From NCBI GenBank assembly GCA_947373245.1, contig CANBWY010000008.1, positions 1 to 47,265 on the forward strand: a stretch of 47,265 nucleotides of DNA, in the 5' to 3' direction. The position numbers and the translations under genes are program-made. Source of the stretch: Comamonadaceae bacterium. GTDB lineage: Bacteria > Pseudomonadota > Gammaproteobacteria > Burkholderiales > Burkholderiaceae_C. Positions 8,292 through 17,176 of the stretch are shown piece after piece (within the stretch, counting starts at the first letter, position 1; each line of letters opens with the position of its first letter). The notes under the pieces were generated by a model, which saw only the letters and a list, made by a program, of their open reading frames with translations, ran no database searches and was not told the origin of the DNA.

Positions 8292-9168
8292 CTGCAGGTG
8301 GTCGAACCACCAAACTCACGCCAGCAGCTGTGACAGCAATGCCCGCAAGTGTCACCAAGGTGATCGGTTCGTCAAACAAGAACCACGCCATCACGGCCGT
8401 GGTGGGCGGCACCAAATACAAAAGGCTGGTCACCGCCGCTGCCGCTCCGCGTTGGATGAGGATGTAAAACAAAGAGCTGCCGCCCAAAGTCAACACCACC
8501 ACCGCCCATGCCATGGCGCCGATCATTTCGTTGTTCCATTGGGCGGGTTCTGCCTCCAGCCAGGCAATAGGCAGCGTCACCAAAAACGCCGCCATGAGTT
8601 GCACCGCATTGGCGCTGCGCACATCGCAAGGCTGCACAAACCGTTTTTGATAGAGCGTGCCGGTAGTGATGGAACACAAGGCCATGGTGATCATGGTCAA
8701 GCTCCACGGCGTCACCTCAATGCCGCCCAGCAGTTTGTGCGACACCACCATCGCCAAACCCACAAAACCCAAAGCCAAACCCTGCCACTGACGGCGCGAC
8801 ACATGACCGCCGCGTGACGACAGCCAAACGGCCGTCAACACGGGCTGCAAGCCCACGATGAGCGAGGTCAGGCCTGCGCCCATCCCCACCTTGACAGCAG
8901 CCCACACGCCGCCCAAATAACCTGCGTGCATCAAGACGCCAGTCACGGCCAAATGCGCCCACTGCGTCTTGCTATTTGGCCAAGCCACACGCGCCCATTT
9001 GACCCACAGCCCAAAACACAGAATGGAAAAAATATAGCGCCACAACAAGAACGTGAACGGCGGCGAGTTGGGCATGCCGTAGCGCGCCACGATGAAGCCG
9101 GTGCTCCAAATCAACACAAAAACCACCGGCATGGCACGCAGCCAATTTTGGTTGGGTTGCGCGTGCAT
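8284..9168 (-). CDS. EamA/DMT-superfamily transporter
   Basis: A 294-residue inner-membrane protein with about ten hydrophobic helices in two EamA halves, such as FVLIWSTGFIVARYG near the start and TAVMAWFLFDEPITLVTLAGIAVTAAGV (given here in part) near the end. Members export amino acids, nucleotide precursors or other metabolites; the substrate here is unknown. I use the ATG at 9168, which shares its A with the pgsA stop (TAATG), over a longer frame beginning at 9270 inside pgsA. It is the last gene of a dnaE-pgsA-EamA run and converges on LysR with an 8-base overlap. Confidence 0.85.
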   Translation of the reverse strand: MHAQPNQNWLRAMPVVFVLIWSTGFIVARYGMPNSPPFTFLLWRYIFSILCFGLWVKWARVAWPNSKTQWAHLAVTGVLMHAGYLGGVWAAVKVGMGAGLTSLIVGLQPVLTAVWLSSRGGHVSRRQWQGLALGFVGLAMVVSHKLLGGIEVTPWSLTMITMALCSITTGTLYQKRFVQPCDVRSANAVQLMAAFLVTLPIAWLEAEPAQWNNEMIGAMAWAVVVLTLGGSSLFYILIQRGAAAAVTSLLYLVPPTTAVMAWFLFDEPITLVTLAGIAVTAAGVSLVVRPPAAN

Positions 9169-9731
9169 TACTTGGCGTGATCCAAGATGTCGGGCCACGC
9201 CTTTTGCAGGTAGTACACCATCGACCACACGGTCAACACGCCCGCAATCCAAATCAACACGGTGCCCCACAAGGCGGTGTCAATAACGCCAAACAACTGG
9301 CCGTCATACAACAGAAACGGAATCGCCACCATTTGCACCACCGTCTTGAGTTTGCCCAGCATGTGCACGGCCACGCTGCGAGACGCACCGATTTGCGCCA
9401 TCCACTCGCGCAAGGCCGAGATTGCAATTTCGCGCCCAATGATGATGAGCGCAACCAGCACACCCGCACGCCCCAAGTGCACCAAGATTAACAAGCTGGC
9501 ACATACCAAAAATTTATCAGCCACCGGATCCAAGAACGCACCAAAGGCCGAAGTCTGATTGAGCTTGCGGGCCAAGTAACCGTCGAGCCAATCGGTCAGG
9601 GCAAACACCACAAACATCACGGTGGCCCACAGGTTTCGCTCGGCCATGTCGATGGGTAAATAAAACAAACCCACGATCAAAGGAATGGCAACGATGCGCG
9701 TCAGCGTCATAAGCGTAGGAATGGTCCACAT
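9168..9731 (-). CDS. pgsA: CDP-diacylglycerol--glycerol-3-phosphate 3-phosphatidyltransferase
   Basis: A 187-residue integral membrane enzyme that makes phosphatidylglycerophosphate from CDP-diacylglycerol and glycerol-3-phosphate, the committed step to phosphatidylglycerol and cardiolipin. The CDP-alcohol phosphatidyltransferase signature is complete: D47, D50-G51-x2-A54-R55, then G64, D68 and D72 (DWLDGYLAR and GAFLDPVAD). Several transmembrane helices surround it. The length equals the family norm. Six bases separate it from the dnaE stop upstream, and it overlaps the following transporter by 1 base, so co-transcription is likely. Confidence 0.95.
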   Translation of the reverse strand: MWTIPTLMTLTRIVAIPLIVGLFYLPIDMAERNLWATVMFVVFALTDWLDGYLARKLNQTSAFGAFLDPVADKFLVCASLLILVHLGRAGVLVALIIIGREIAISALREWMAQIGASRSVAVHMLGKLKTVVQMVAIPFLLYDGQLFGVIDTALWGTVLIWIAGVLTVWSMVYYLQKAWPDILDHAK

Positions 9732-9737
9732 CAGGTG

Positions 9738-12700
9738 TTACTCGTAAATGATTTGAGATTGCCCCTCGTGGGCCTGTGCCATCCAGCTGGCCAACGCCGC
9801 GTCGCTGGGGAAAAACTTGGCGCTGTCGCCCAACTGCACATCGGCAGTGGCGCCGTCACGCAGCAACTTCAACCGTACCCCCATGCCGCGCACCAACTCG
9901 CCCTGCTCGGATTGTTCCACTTGGGCAGGATGGTCACGCAGCAACCGGGCAATGTCAGGGCTTGTGCCATTGACTGTGACGCTGAGGTATTTGCCAAAGC
10001 GGCAACGCGCTTGCTCCAAGCTCCACACTTGTTGGATGGACAAACGCAAACCACCCGAGAAACGGTCAGGCTGGGCCTTGCCCATGATGATGACCAACTC
10101 ATCGTCCTTCAAGGTGTTGCGGTAGGTGTTGATGGTGGCTTCATCTGCCGTGGCTTCAATGACGGCTGATTTGTCGTCAAGCTTGAAGATGGCCAGCTTG
10201 CCGCGTTGCCCGTTGATCACACGCATGTCGCTCACGATGCCAGACAAGAGCTGCGGCTCACGCGAGTCCATCAAGTCTTCAATGCGGGTGCGGGCAAAGC
10301 GACGCACCTCGCGCTCGACTTCGTCAAACAAATGGCCGGACAAGTAAAAGCCCAAGGCCACTTTTTCGTGCGTCAGACGTTCTTTCACACCCCAAGGCAT
10401 GACCTCAACGTACTCGGGTTCTTGTGTGCTGGAGCCGTGTGTATCGTCGCCCATCATGTCAAACAAGCCGCCTTGGTTGACGTTGGCTTCACTGGCTGCA
10501 GCAAAGTCAAAGGCACGCTCCACGCTAGCCAGCAGTTCGGCACGGTTCAAGTGCAAGTTGTCAAATGCACCCGCTTTGATGAGCGCTTCCACCGTGCGCT
10601 TGTTCAAGCGGCTGCGATCTACGCGGCGGCAGAAATCAAACAAACTGGTGAACGCGCCTCCCTCTTCGCGCGCCGCAACAATGGCTTCAATCGCTTGCTG
10701 GCCCGAGCCTTTGATGGCTCCCAAACCATAGCGAATGACTTTGTCTGAAATGGGCTCGAAGCGGTAGCGACCGCGGTTGACATCGGGTGCCTCAAACGTG
10801 AGGCCCATCTTGTGCGCATCTTCAAACAAGACCTTGAGCTTGTCGGTGTCGTCCATCTCCACCGTCATGTTGGCGCAGAAGAACTCGGCCGTGTAATGCA
10901 CCTTCAACCAGCCTGTGTGGTAAGCGAGCAGCGAGTAAGCAGCGGCGTGCGACTTGTTAAAACCGTAGCCCGCAAACTTCTCCATCAAGTCAAAGATTTC
11001 GTCCGCTTTGTCTTGGTTGATGTCATTTTTGGCAGCGCCCTCGCGGAAGATGGCGCGGTGCTCAGCCATCTCCTCGGCCTTCTTTTTACCCATGGCGCGG
11101 CGCAACATGTCAGCGCCACCCAGCGAGTAGCCGCCCAAAATCTGCGCTGTCTGCATCACCTGCTCTTGGTACACCATGATGCCGTAGGTCTCGGACAACA
11201 TCTGCGCCACCATGGGGTGCGGGTACTCAATGGTTTCGCGGCCGTGCTTACGCGCCACGAAACTGGGAATCAGGTCCATCGGGCCTGGACGGTACAAAGC
11301 GTTCAGCGCAATCAGGTCTTCCAAACGCGTGGGACGTGCATCGCGCAACATGCCCTGCATGCCCCGACTTTCAAACTGGAACACCGCCTCGGTTTTGCCG
11401 TCTTGGAAGAGTTCGTAGGTGCGCTTGTCGTCGAGTGGGATGTTCTCAAACGCAAAGTTCTCTTGGCCCTTGTGGCGCTGCATGATGAACTCGCGCGCGA
11501 TTTCCAAAATCGTCAGCGTGGCCAGGCCCAAAAAGTCGAACTTCACCAAGCCAGCGGCTTCCACATCGTCTTTGTCAAACTGGCTCACCGCCGACTCACT
11601 GCCGGGCTGTTGGTACAGCGGGCAAAAGTCGGTCAACTTGCCCGGCGCGATCAACACGCCCCCCGCATGCATACCCACGTTGCGCGTCATGCCTTCGAGT
11701 TTTTGCGCCAGCTCCAAAAGCGTCTTGACTTCGTCTTCTTTGGCCAAACGGTCGGCCAATATGGGCTCGGCTTCAATCGCACCGGCAATGGTGATGTGCT
11801 GACCCGGCTTGTTGGGAATCAAACCACTGATGCCCTTGCAGAAGGTGTAGCTCATGTCCAGCACACGGCCCACATCGCCAATGGCGGCACGTGCCGCCAT
11901 GGTGCCGAAGGTGGCAATTTGCGACACAGCTTCGCGGCCGTATTTGTCTTTCACATAGTCAATCACGCGGTCGCGGTTGGTCTGGCAAAAGTCAATGTCA
12001 AAGTCGGGCATCGATACCCGCTCTGGGTTCAAAAAACGCTCGAACAGCAAGTTGTATTGCAGCGGATCAAGGTCGGTGATCTTTAGCGCGTACGCCACGA
12101 GTGAACCCGCACCTGAGCCTCGTCCTGGGCCCACAGGACAGCCATTGGCTTTGGCCCACTGAATGAAATCACCCACGATCAAGAAGTAGCCGGGAAAGCC
12201 CATGTTCAAAATCGTGGTCAGCTCAAACTCCAAACGCGCCACATAGCGTGGGCGCTCTTCGTCGCGTTTGGCTTGCACGGGGTACAGGTGAGCCAAGCGC
12301 GCTTCCAAGCCCTCGTGCGACACGTGACGGAAATAGTCTTCCACCGACATCACCACACCGTTGACAGGTGGAATGGGAAAGTTGGGCAATTGCGGCTTGC
12401 CGAGTACCAAGGTCAGGTTGCAACGCTTGGCAATCTCGACGGTGTTGGCAATGGCGCTGGGCACATCGGCAAACAACGCGCACATTTGCTCGGATGATTT
12501 GAAATACTGCTCACGCGTGAACTTGCGCACACGGCGTTGGTTGCCCAAGATTTCGCCTTCGGCAATGCACACACGCGCTTCGTGCGCTTCGTAGTCGTCG
12601 GGTTGGGTGAACTGCACGGGGTGCGTGGCCACCACAGGCAAACTCAGGCGCGCGGCCAGCTGCACGGCGGCAGACACATGGGCTTCGTCATCGGCGCGGC

Positions 12701-13211
12701 CCGCACGTTGCAACTCAATGTAAAAGCGATGCGGAAAGATGCCCGCCAACTGCAAAGCCAGTTCGCCCGCGCGTGTGGTGTCACCTTGCACCAAAGCTTG
12801 GCCCAAGGCACCGGCTTGCGCACCTGACAAAGCAATCAAGCCTTGCGACAGCTCTTGCAACCAAGCCAGCTTGATGACGCCCACCGCCTTGTGCACGTTT
12901 TGCGTCCAGCCACGGCTGATCAGCTCGCACAAGTTCAAATAGCCTTGGTGGTTTTGCACCAACAAAATCATGCGCGAGGTCTGGGCGGCGTCTTGGGTGA
13001 GGCTCTCCAGGTAAATCTCGGCGCCAATGATGGGCTTGACACCTTTGCCACGTGTTTCTTTGTAAAACTTGATGGCGCCGAACAGGTTGTTGATGTCTGT
13101 GATGGCCAACGCGGGTTGCTGGTCGGCGGCGGCGACTTTCACCACCTCGTCGATGCGGTTGGTTCCGTCAACGACAGAAAACTCAGAGTGAAGGCGCAGG
13201 TGAACAAACAT
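9738..13211 (-). CDS. dnaE: DNA polymerase III alpha subunit
   Basis: 1157 residues, the full length of proteobacterial DnaE, the catalytic subunit of the replicative polymerase. The start is the ATG at 13211, giving MFVHLRLHSEFSVVDG, the conserved opening of the PHP domain; the frame runs further upstream but that extension has no homology. The palm catalytic motif PDFDIDF sits near residue 400, with fingers (LRRAMGKKKAEEMAEHR), the helix-hairpin-helix region and an OB-fold behind it. The C-terminal tau-binding part appears complete. It heads an operon with pgsA. The divergent neighbour trhO starts only 42 bases away, so the two promoters must overlap or be very compact. Confidence 0.97.
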   Translation of the reverse strand: MFVHLRLHSEFSVVDGTNRIDEVVKVAAADQQPALAITDINNLFGAIKFYKETRGKGVKPIIGAEIYLESLTQDAAQTSRMILLVQNHQGYLNLCELISRGWTQNVHKAVGVIKLAWLQELSQGLIALSGAQAGALGQALVQGDTTRAGELALQLAGIFPHRFYIELQRAGRADDEAHVSAAVQLAARLSLPVVATHPVQFTQPDDYEAHEARVCIAEGEILGNQRRVRKFTREQYFKSSEQMCALFADVPSAIANTVEIAKRCNLTLVLGKPQLPNFPIPPVNGVVMSVEDYFRHVSHEGLEARLAHLYPVQAKRDEERPRYVARLEFELTTILNMGFPGYFLIVGDFIQWAKANGCPVGPGRGSGAGSLVAYALKITDLDPLQYNLLFERFLNPERVSMPDFDIDFCQTNRDRVIDYVKDKYGREAVSQIATFGTMAARAAIGDVGRVLDMSYTFCKGISGLIPNKPGQHITIAGAIEAEPILADRLAKEDEVKTLLELAQKLEGMTRNVGMHAGGVLIAPGKLTDFCPLYQQPGSESAVSQFDKDDVEAAGLVKFDFLGLATLTILEIAREFIMQRHKGQENFAFENIPLDDKRTYELFQDGKTEAVFQFESRGMQGMLRDARPTRLEDLIALNALYRPGPMDLIPSFVARKHGRETIEYPHPMVAQMLSETYGIMVYQEQVMQTAQILGGYSLGGADMLRRAMGKKKAEEMAEHRAIFREGAAKNDINQDKADEIFDLMEKFAGYGFNKSHAAAYSLLAYHTGWLKVHYTAEFFCANMTVEMDDTDKLKVLFEDAHKMGLTFEAPDVNRGRYRFEPISDKVIRYGLGAIKGSGQQAIEAIVAAREEGGAFTSLFDFCRRVDRSRLNKRTVEALIKAGAFDNLHLNRAELLASVERAFDFAAASEANVNQGGLFDMMGDDTHGSSTQEPEYVEVMPWGVKERLTHEKVALGFYLSGHLFDEVEREVRRFARTRIEDLMDSREPQLLSGIVSDMRVINGQRGKLAIFKLDDKSAVIEATADEATINTYRNTLKDDELVIIMGKAQPDRFSGGLRLSIQQVWSLEQARCRFGKYLSVTVNGTSPDIARLLRDHPAQVEQSEQGELVRGMGVRLKLLRDGATADVQLGDSAKFFPSDAALASWMAQAHEGQSQIIYE

Positions 13212-13253
13212 GCGACAGATTGTAGGGACCCTGCCCTTACTTAGAATCGCTGG

Positions 13254-14045
13254 GTGAACCAAATTCTCAATATTTCTTGCTACAAATTCGTCGCCCTGCC
13301 CGACGCCCAAGACCTGCGCCAACCGTGCTTGGACAAGGCCTTGGCGCATCAGCTCAAGGGCACCATCCTGATAGCAGAAGAAGGCATTAACTTCTTCTTG
13401 GCCGGCAGTGCCGACGAGGTACGTGGCTTTGTAGACTGGCTGCGCAGCGATGCCCGCTTGGCCGACCTTGCCCCCAAAGAAAGCTGGTCCGCCACGCAGC
13501 CGTTTCGCAAGATGCTGGTGAAGGTGAAAAGCGAGATCATCCGCATGAACCACCCCAGCATTCGCCCCGCGGCTGGTCGTGCGCCAGCTGTCACACCCGA
13601 GACCGCCAAGCGTTGGTTAGACCAAGGTCACGACGACGAGGGCCGCCCGGTGGTGACGCTGGACACACGCAACCAGTTTGAGGTGGATGCAGGCACGTTT
13701 CAAAACACCATCAACTGGGGCATCACCAAGTTCACAGAATTTCCAGCGGCGGTGCAGGCCCACTTGACCGAGCTGCAAGACAAAACCGTGATCAGCTTTT
13801 GCACAGGCGGCATTCGCTGCGAGAAAGCGGCCATCTACATGCGCAATGCAGGCCTGCCGCATGTGTACCAGCTCGAAGGCGGCATCTTGAAATACTTTGA
13901 GGAAGTGGGCAATGCCCACTACGAGGGCGGCTGCTTTGTGTTTGACGAGCGCCGTGCCGTGGGCGCTGACCTGAGTGCCACGGGTTTGACACCCGAGGGC
14001 ACTTTCCCACTCACTCCTGCAACAGCGCCAACACCTCAGACTTAA
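13254..14045 (+). CDS. trhO: tRNA uridine(34) hydroxylase (rhodanese family, YceA/TrhO)
   Basis: A 263-residue protein that installs 5-hydroxyuridine at wobble position 34 of certain tRNAs using oxygen. The N-terminal ferredoxin-like part (ISCYKFVALPDAQDLR, GTILIAEEGINFFLAG) is followed by a rhodanese domain whose active-site loop CTGGIRCEKAA carries the catalytic Cys at 183. The start is a GTG at 13254, fixed by homology of the first residues. It is slightly shorter at the C-terminus than some relatives. The last 35 bases overlap the end of the convergent DUF599 gene. Confidence 0.93.
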   Translation: MNQILNISCYKFVALPDAQDLRQPCLDKALAHQLKGTILIAEEGINFFLAGSADEVRGFVDWLRSDARLADLAPKESWSATQPFRKMLVKVKSEIIRMNHPSIRPAAGRAPAVTPETAKRWLDQGHDDEGRPVVTLDTRNQFEVDAGTFQNTINWGITKFTEFPAAVQAHLTELQDKTVISFCTGGIRCEKAAIYMRNAGLPHVYQLEGGILKYFEEVGNAHYEGGCFVFDERRAVGADLSATGLTPEGTFPLTPATAPTPQT

Positions 14046-14709
14046 ATTCTCGGGTGTACAAAATGCCGGCCACCAAAGCGGTGGACAGGGCAAAAATCAG
14101 GGGCGAAAAAAACCAGCCCAAAGCGGCAAATGAAAAATAGTAAGCACGCAAGCCACCGTTGAAGGTTTCGGCAGCCAAGCCCGTCATGGCGGCGGCGCGG
14201 TCGGCATAGTGCACGCGGTGAGGTCGCTCTTCATGCTCAAAGCTGGCGGGTGGCGGCATCGCGCCAATGAGTAAAGCCACGAAGGTGTACTGGCGCATCG
14301 ACCACGAGAAGCGGAAAAACGAGTACACAAAAATCACCACCAACACCAAGATCTTAAATTCAAACACCAAGATGGGCGTTTGTTCGGCAAACGGAATTTC
14401 ACGCACCAACTCGGCTGCTTTGTCGGTGGTGCCTAGCAAAGCAAACAAGCCGCCCAAAATCAAAATCGAGGTGGAGCAAAAGAATGCGGGCGTGGCCGAC
14501 AAGGTCTGCGTGATGATGCCGTCCAACATACGCGGATCACGCGCCGTGGTTTGGAGCATCCACAAATGACGGTATCGGTTGGTCATGGCCAAGATGGAGT
14601 GTTGGCCGTCGCTCCAATGTTTGGCAAACAAGGCGTAGCCTACCCACACGAAGACAAAAAAACCGAGTGCGAACCAATCGGCCCAAGGCAGCAGTTGAAT
14701 GATTTTCAT
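14011..14709 (-). CDS. DUF599 family membrane protein
   Basis: A 232-residue inner-membrane protein with four to five helices. The opening ADWFALGFFVFVWVGYALFAKHW is the family hallmark, and IIQTLSATPAFFCSTSILILGGL and FAALGWFFSPLIFAL follow. No function is established for DUF599. The ATG at 14709 gives the conserved start; the frame upstream of it passes through a terminator. It is transcribed alone, and its 3' end overlaps convergent trhO by 35 bases. Confidence 0.85.
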   Translation of the reverse strand: MKIIQLLPWADWFALGFFVFVWVGYALFAKHWSDGQHSILAMTNRYRHLWMLQTTARDPRMLDGIITQTLSATPAFFCSTSILILGGLFALLGTTDKAAELVREIPFAEQTPILVFEFKILVLVVIFVYSFFRFSWSMRQYTFVALLIGAMPPPASFEHEERPHRVHYADRAAAMTGLAAETFNGGLRAYYFSFAALGWFFSPLIFALSTALVAGILYTREFKSEVLALLQE

Positions 14710-14727
14710 GGCTTGAATACTAACCAA

Positions 14728-14763
14728 AGAAAAGGGCCGCTCCTCTAAGAGCGGCCCTTTTGT
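14728..14763 (-). terminator. Rho-independent terminator after the flavodoxin gene
   Basis: AAAAGGGCCGCTC pairs with GAGCGGCCCTTTT, a near-perfect 13-bp stem with a short loop and A/T flanks. It ends the pirin-flavodoxin transcript, about 35 bases after the flavodoxin stop, and insulates the DUF599 gene. Confidence 0.85.
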
Positions 14764-14795
14764 CGCAAAACCCGCCAACAGCGGGGCAGCCGGTC

Positions 14796-15329
14796 TTAAC
14801 CGTGCATCTTCGCAGCCACTGCCGCCACGCGCTCGCCGTAGGCTTTGGCGGTGTCCAAATCGCCTTGCGGAATGTCAGCCGCTGGGCTGGTGGGGCCGAC
14901 TTGGGCCATCACGCCAGAGTTAGAACCCAAGCGGTTGATGTTGCCGTCGTTCATGGCAGGCTGACCCACCCACACCATGCCTTGCTGCATGGCCAAGGTG
15001 ATGAAGTACTGGATGGTCGACAGCTTGTCGCCACTAGGGCTGGCCGAAATGGTGAAGCCGCCAGCCACTTTGTCTTTCCAAGCGCTGCCAAACCATTGCT
15101 TGGATGTGGCGTCCGCAAACTTTTTGAACTGCCACGACACCGTGCCCATGTAAGTGGGTGAGCCAAAGATGATGGCATCGGCTGCGTTGAGGGCTTCCCA
15201 CTCGGCATCGGTGATGTTGCCGTCTGCGTCGATGGCGACGATGGTGGCTTTGGCGCCTTCGGCCACGAATTGGGCCACGCGTTGTGTGTGGCCGTAGCCT
15301 GAGTGATAAACGACGACGGTTTTGGTCAT
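14796..15329 (-). CDS. Flavodoxin-family NAD(P)H-dependent FMN oxidoreductase
   Basis: A 177-residue flavodoxin-fold protein. The phosphate-binding loop is VVVYHSGYGHTQRVAQ at residues 5-20 and the flavin-side loop is IIFGSPTYMGTVSWQFKKF at about 73-91, with GSGDKL-like SPSGDKLST later. It resembles WrbA-type quinone reductases but is shorter and differs in detail, so I do not assign wrbA. It sits 53 bases behind the pirin gene on the same strand, a pairing that suggests a role in quinone, flavonoid or oxidative stress handling. A strong terminator follows. Confidence 0.85.
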   Translation of the reverse strand: MTKTVVVYHSGYGHTQRVAQFVAEGAKATIVAIDADGNITDAEWEALNAADAIIFGSPTYMGTVSWQFKKFADATSKQWFGSAWKDKVAGGFTISASPSGDKLSTIQYFITLAMQQGMVWVGQPAMNDGNINRLGSNSGVMAQVGPTSPAADIPQGDLDTAKAYGERVAAVAAKMHG

Positions 15330-15382
15330 GAGGTGTGTCCTGTTGAGGTTGAAAAAAGTAAAACGAGAAAGTTAGAAAAAAA

Positions 15383-16078
15383 TCAAGGGGCCAAGTCAAA
15401 CACCAACACCTCGGCGTCTTCGCCGTGGGTCAAGTGGATGGTTGGCTCGTTGTCCAACAGTGCGGCGTCACCTGTGGCCAAGGCCACGCCGTTGACTTGC
15501 AAGGCGCCGCGAATGAGGTGCACATAGGCTTTGCGGCCAGCGGCAATGTTCAAAGTGGCGGCTTCGTCACCGTCAAACAAGCCTGCATACAAAGCTGCGT
15601 CCGCATGAATGGTCACCACGCCACCTTCAGGTGCCGCAATGCGGCTGAGTGCGCCGCGCTTAGACACAGGCGGCACTTGCTTTTGCTCATAGCTGGAAGG
15701 AATGCCGCGCACATTGGGCTCTATCCAAATTTGGAAAAAATGCGTGGTCTCGTCGGGTGCGTGGTTGAACTCGCTGTGCTGAACGCCGCTGCCCGCGCTC
15801 ATGCGTTGCACATCGCCGGGCGGGATGCCTTCGATGTTGCCCATGTTGTCTTTGTGCGCCAAGTTGCCGCTGAGCACGTAGCTGATGATTTCCATGTCAC
15901 GGTGACCGTGCGTGCCAAAACCCGTGCCCGGCGCAATGCGGTCCTCGTTGATGACGCGCAAGTTACCCCACCCCATGAATTCGGGGTCGTAGTAATTGGC
16001 GAATGAAAAGCTGTGGAACGACTTGAGCCAACCGTGGTCGGCATAGCCTCGATCGTTTGATTTGCGAAGGGTCAACAT
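15383..16078 (-). CDS. Pirin-family protein (YhhW/quercetinase type)
   Basis: 231 residues, matching E. coli YhhW. It is a bicupin. The metal site lies in the N-terminal cupin: HGHRDMEIISY (two His) and a later HSEFNH (His and Glu). The opening MLTLRKSNDRGYADHGWLKSFHSFSFANYYDP is nearly invariant in this group. Several members cleave quercetin in vitro; the physiological substrate is unsettled. An AGGAG site precedes the ATG. It is divergent from a LysR gene with a palindrome between them and is followed by a flavodoxin-type reductase. Confidence 0.92.
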   Translation of the reverse strand: MLTLRKSNDRGYADHGWLKSFHSFSFANYYDPEFMGWGNLRVINEDRIAPGTGFGTHGHRDMEIISYVLSGNLAHKDNMGNIEGIPPGDVQRMSAGSGVQHSEFNHAPDETTHFFQIWIEPNVRGIPSSYEQKQVPPVSKRGALSRIAAPEGGVVTIHADAALYAGLFDGDEAATLNIAAGRKAYVHLIRGALQVNGVALATGDAALLDNEPTIHLTHGEDAEVLVFDLAP

Positions 16079-16158
16079 GGGGTGTGCTCCTGTTCTTTCT
16101 TGACCTGAACTTTAGGCGCCAACACCGCGTTTGCCGTGCACTGCATTTGATGGCATCA

Positions 16159-16173
16159 TTCAAATTATTTGAA
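16159..16173. promoter_or_regulatory. Palindrome, candidate LysR operator
   Basis: TTCAAAT-T-ATTTGAA is a perfect 15-base palindrome in the 111-base gap between the divergent pirin and LysR genes, 16 bases before the chosen LysR ATG. It has the dyad form usual for LysR sites and could govern both promoters. Confidence 0.5.
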
Positions 16174-16189
16174 CGATAAAACCTCTGAC

Positions 16190-17167
16190 ATGCCCTCTCC
16201 GCGTGACGTCCTCACCCCCGACTCGCTGTCCATGCTGCACGCGATTGAAAAAGCAGGCAGCTTTGCCGCCGCTGCGCGGGCCCTAGGACTGGTGCCTAGC
16301 GCCCTCACCTACCGTGTGCGGCAGATCGAAGACGCGCTTGATGTGTTGTTGTTTGACCGCAGCGCTCGACATGCCAAGCTCACCGCCGCAGGTCACGAAC
16401 TGATGCGTGAAGGCGAACGCCTGTTGGCCGACATGGACGCCATCGCCAACCGCGTCAAACGCGTAGCCACGGGCTGGGAGAGCCAGTTCACCATCGCCGT
16501 GGACAGCATCGTGGACCGCACCACAGTGATGGAGCTGTGCGAAGCCTTCATGGCCCTGAACGCACCCACCCGCCTCAAGCTGCGCGACGAAACGCTCACT
16601 GGCACGCTGCAAGCACTGACCAGCGGCCAAGCCGATTTGGCACTGGGCATCGCAGGCACACTCAACGACAGCGGCACGACCACGGGCATCCACAGCCACG
16701 CGCTCGGCCCCATGCGCTTTGTGTTTGCCCTCGCGCCCCACCACCCACTGGCCCAAGCGCCGCAGCCCTTGAGCGACGCGCTCATCGGCCAACACCGAGC
16801 CGTAGCCGTGGCGGACTCGGTGCAACGCGGTGCGGGCATGACCATCGGTTTGCTACCCGGCCAAGACGTGTTCACCGTCTCCACGATGCAAAACAAGATC
16901 GATGCGCAAGTGCGCGGCCTCGGTGTGGGCTTTGTGCCCGAGCTGATGGCACAGCCATTGATTGCGCAAGGCGTTTTGGTGGTGCGTGATGTAGAAAGAC
17001 CGCAACGCGTGGCCCAACTCAGTTACGCTTGGCGCATCCCCGATGGCAGCGAGGGCGAGCGCGGCGGTCGCGCTTTGCAGTGGTGGCTCAAACAACTCAA
17101 GAGCACGGCCACCCGCGCTGCACTATTGGTAAACCCCCGAATCCTTCAACCCACGCGCAGCGTGTAG
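16190..17167 (+). CDS. LysR-family transcriptional regulator
   Basis: 325 residues from the ATG at 16190; a TTG at 16169 lies within the palindrome and is less likely. The N-terminal DNA-binding helix-turn-helix is SLSMLHAIEKAGSFAAAARALGLVPSALTYRVRQIE (quoted in part), then LLFDRSARHAKLTAAG. The effector-binding domain follows from about residue 90. The base composition is GC-rich, like its neighbours. Its divergent placement next to the pirin-flavodoxin pair makes that pair the likely target. Confidence 0.9.
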   Translation: MPSPRDVLTPDSLSMLHAIEKAGSFAAAARALGLVPSALTYRVRQIEDALDVLLFDRSARHAKLTAAGHELMREGERLLADMDAIANRVKRVATGWESQFTIAVDSIVDRTTVMELCEAFMALNAPTRLKLRDETLTGTLQALTSGQADLALGIAGTLNDSGTTTGIHSHALGPMRFVFALAPHHPLAQAPQPLSDALIGQHRAVAVADSVQRGAGMTIGLLPGQDVFTVSTMQNKIDAQVRGLGVGFVPELMAQPLIAQGVLVVRDVERPQRVAQLSYAWRIPDGSEGERGGRALQWWLKQLKSTATRAALLVNPRILQPTRSV

Positions 17168-17176
17168 AGTGCACTT

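Noticed and set aside
10812-12086. 424-codon plus-strand frame inside dnaE
   Set aside because: Antisense shadow of dnaE: no homology, no ribosome site, low-complexity His/Gln/Val-rich translation.
13212-13553. Upstream extension of the dnaE frame
   Set aside because: It overlaps trhO on the other strand, and DnaE homology starts at the ATG at 13211.
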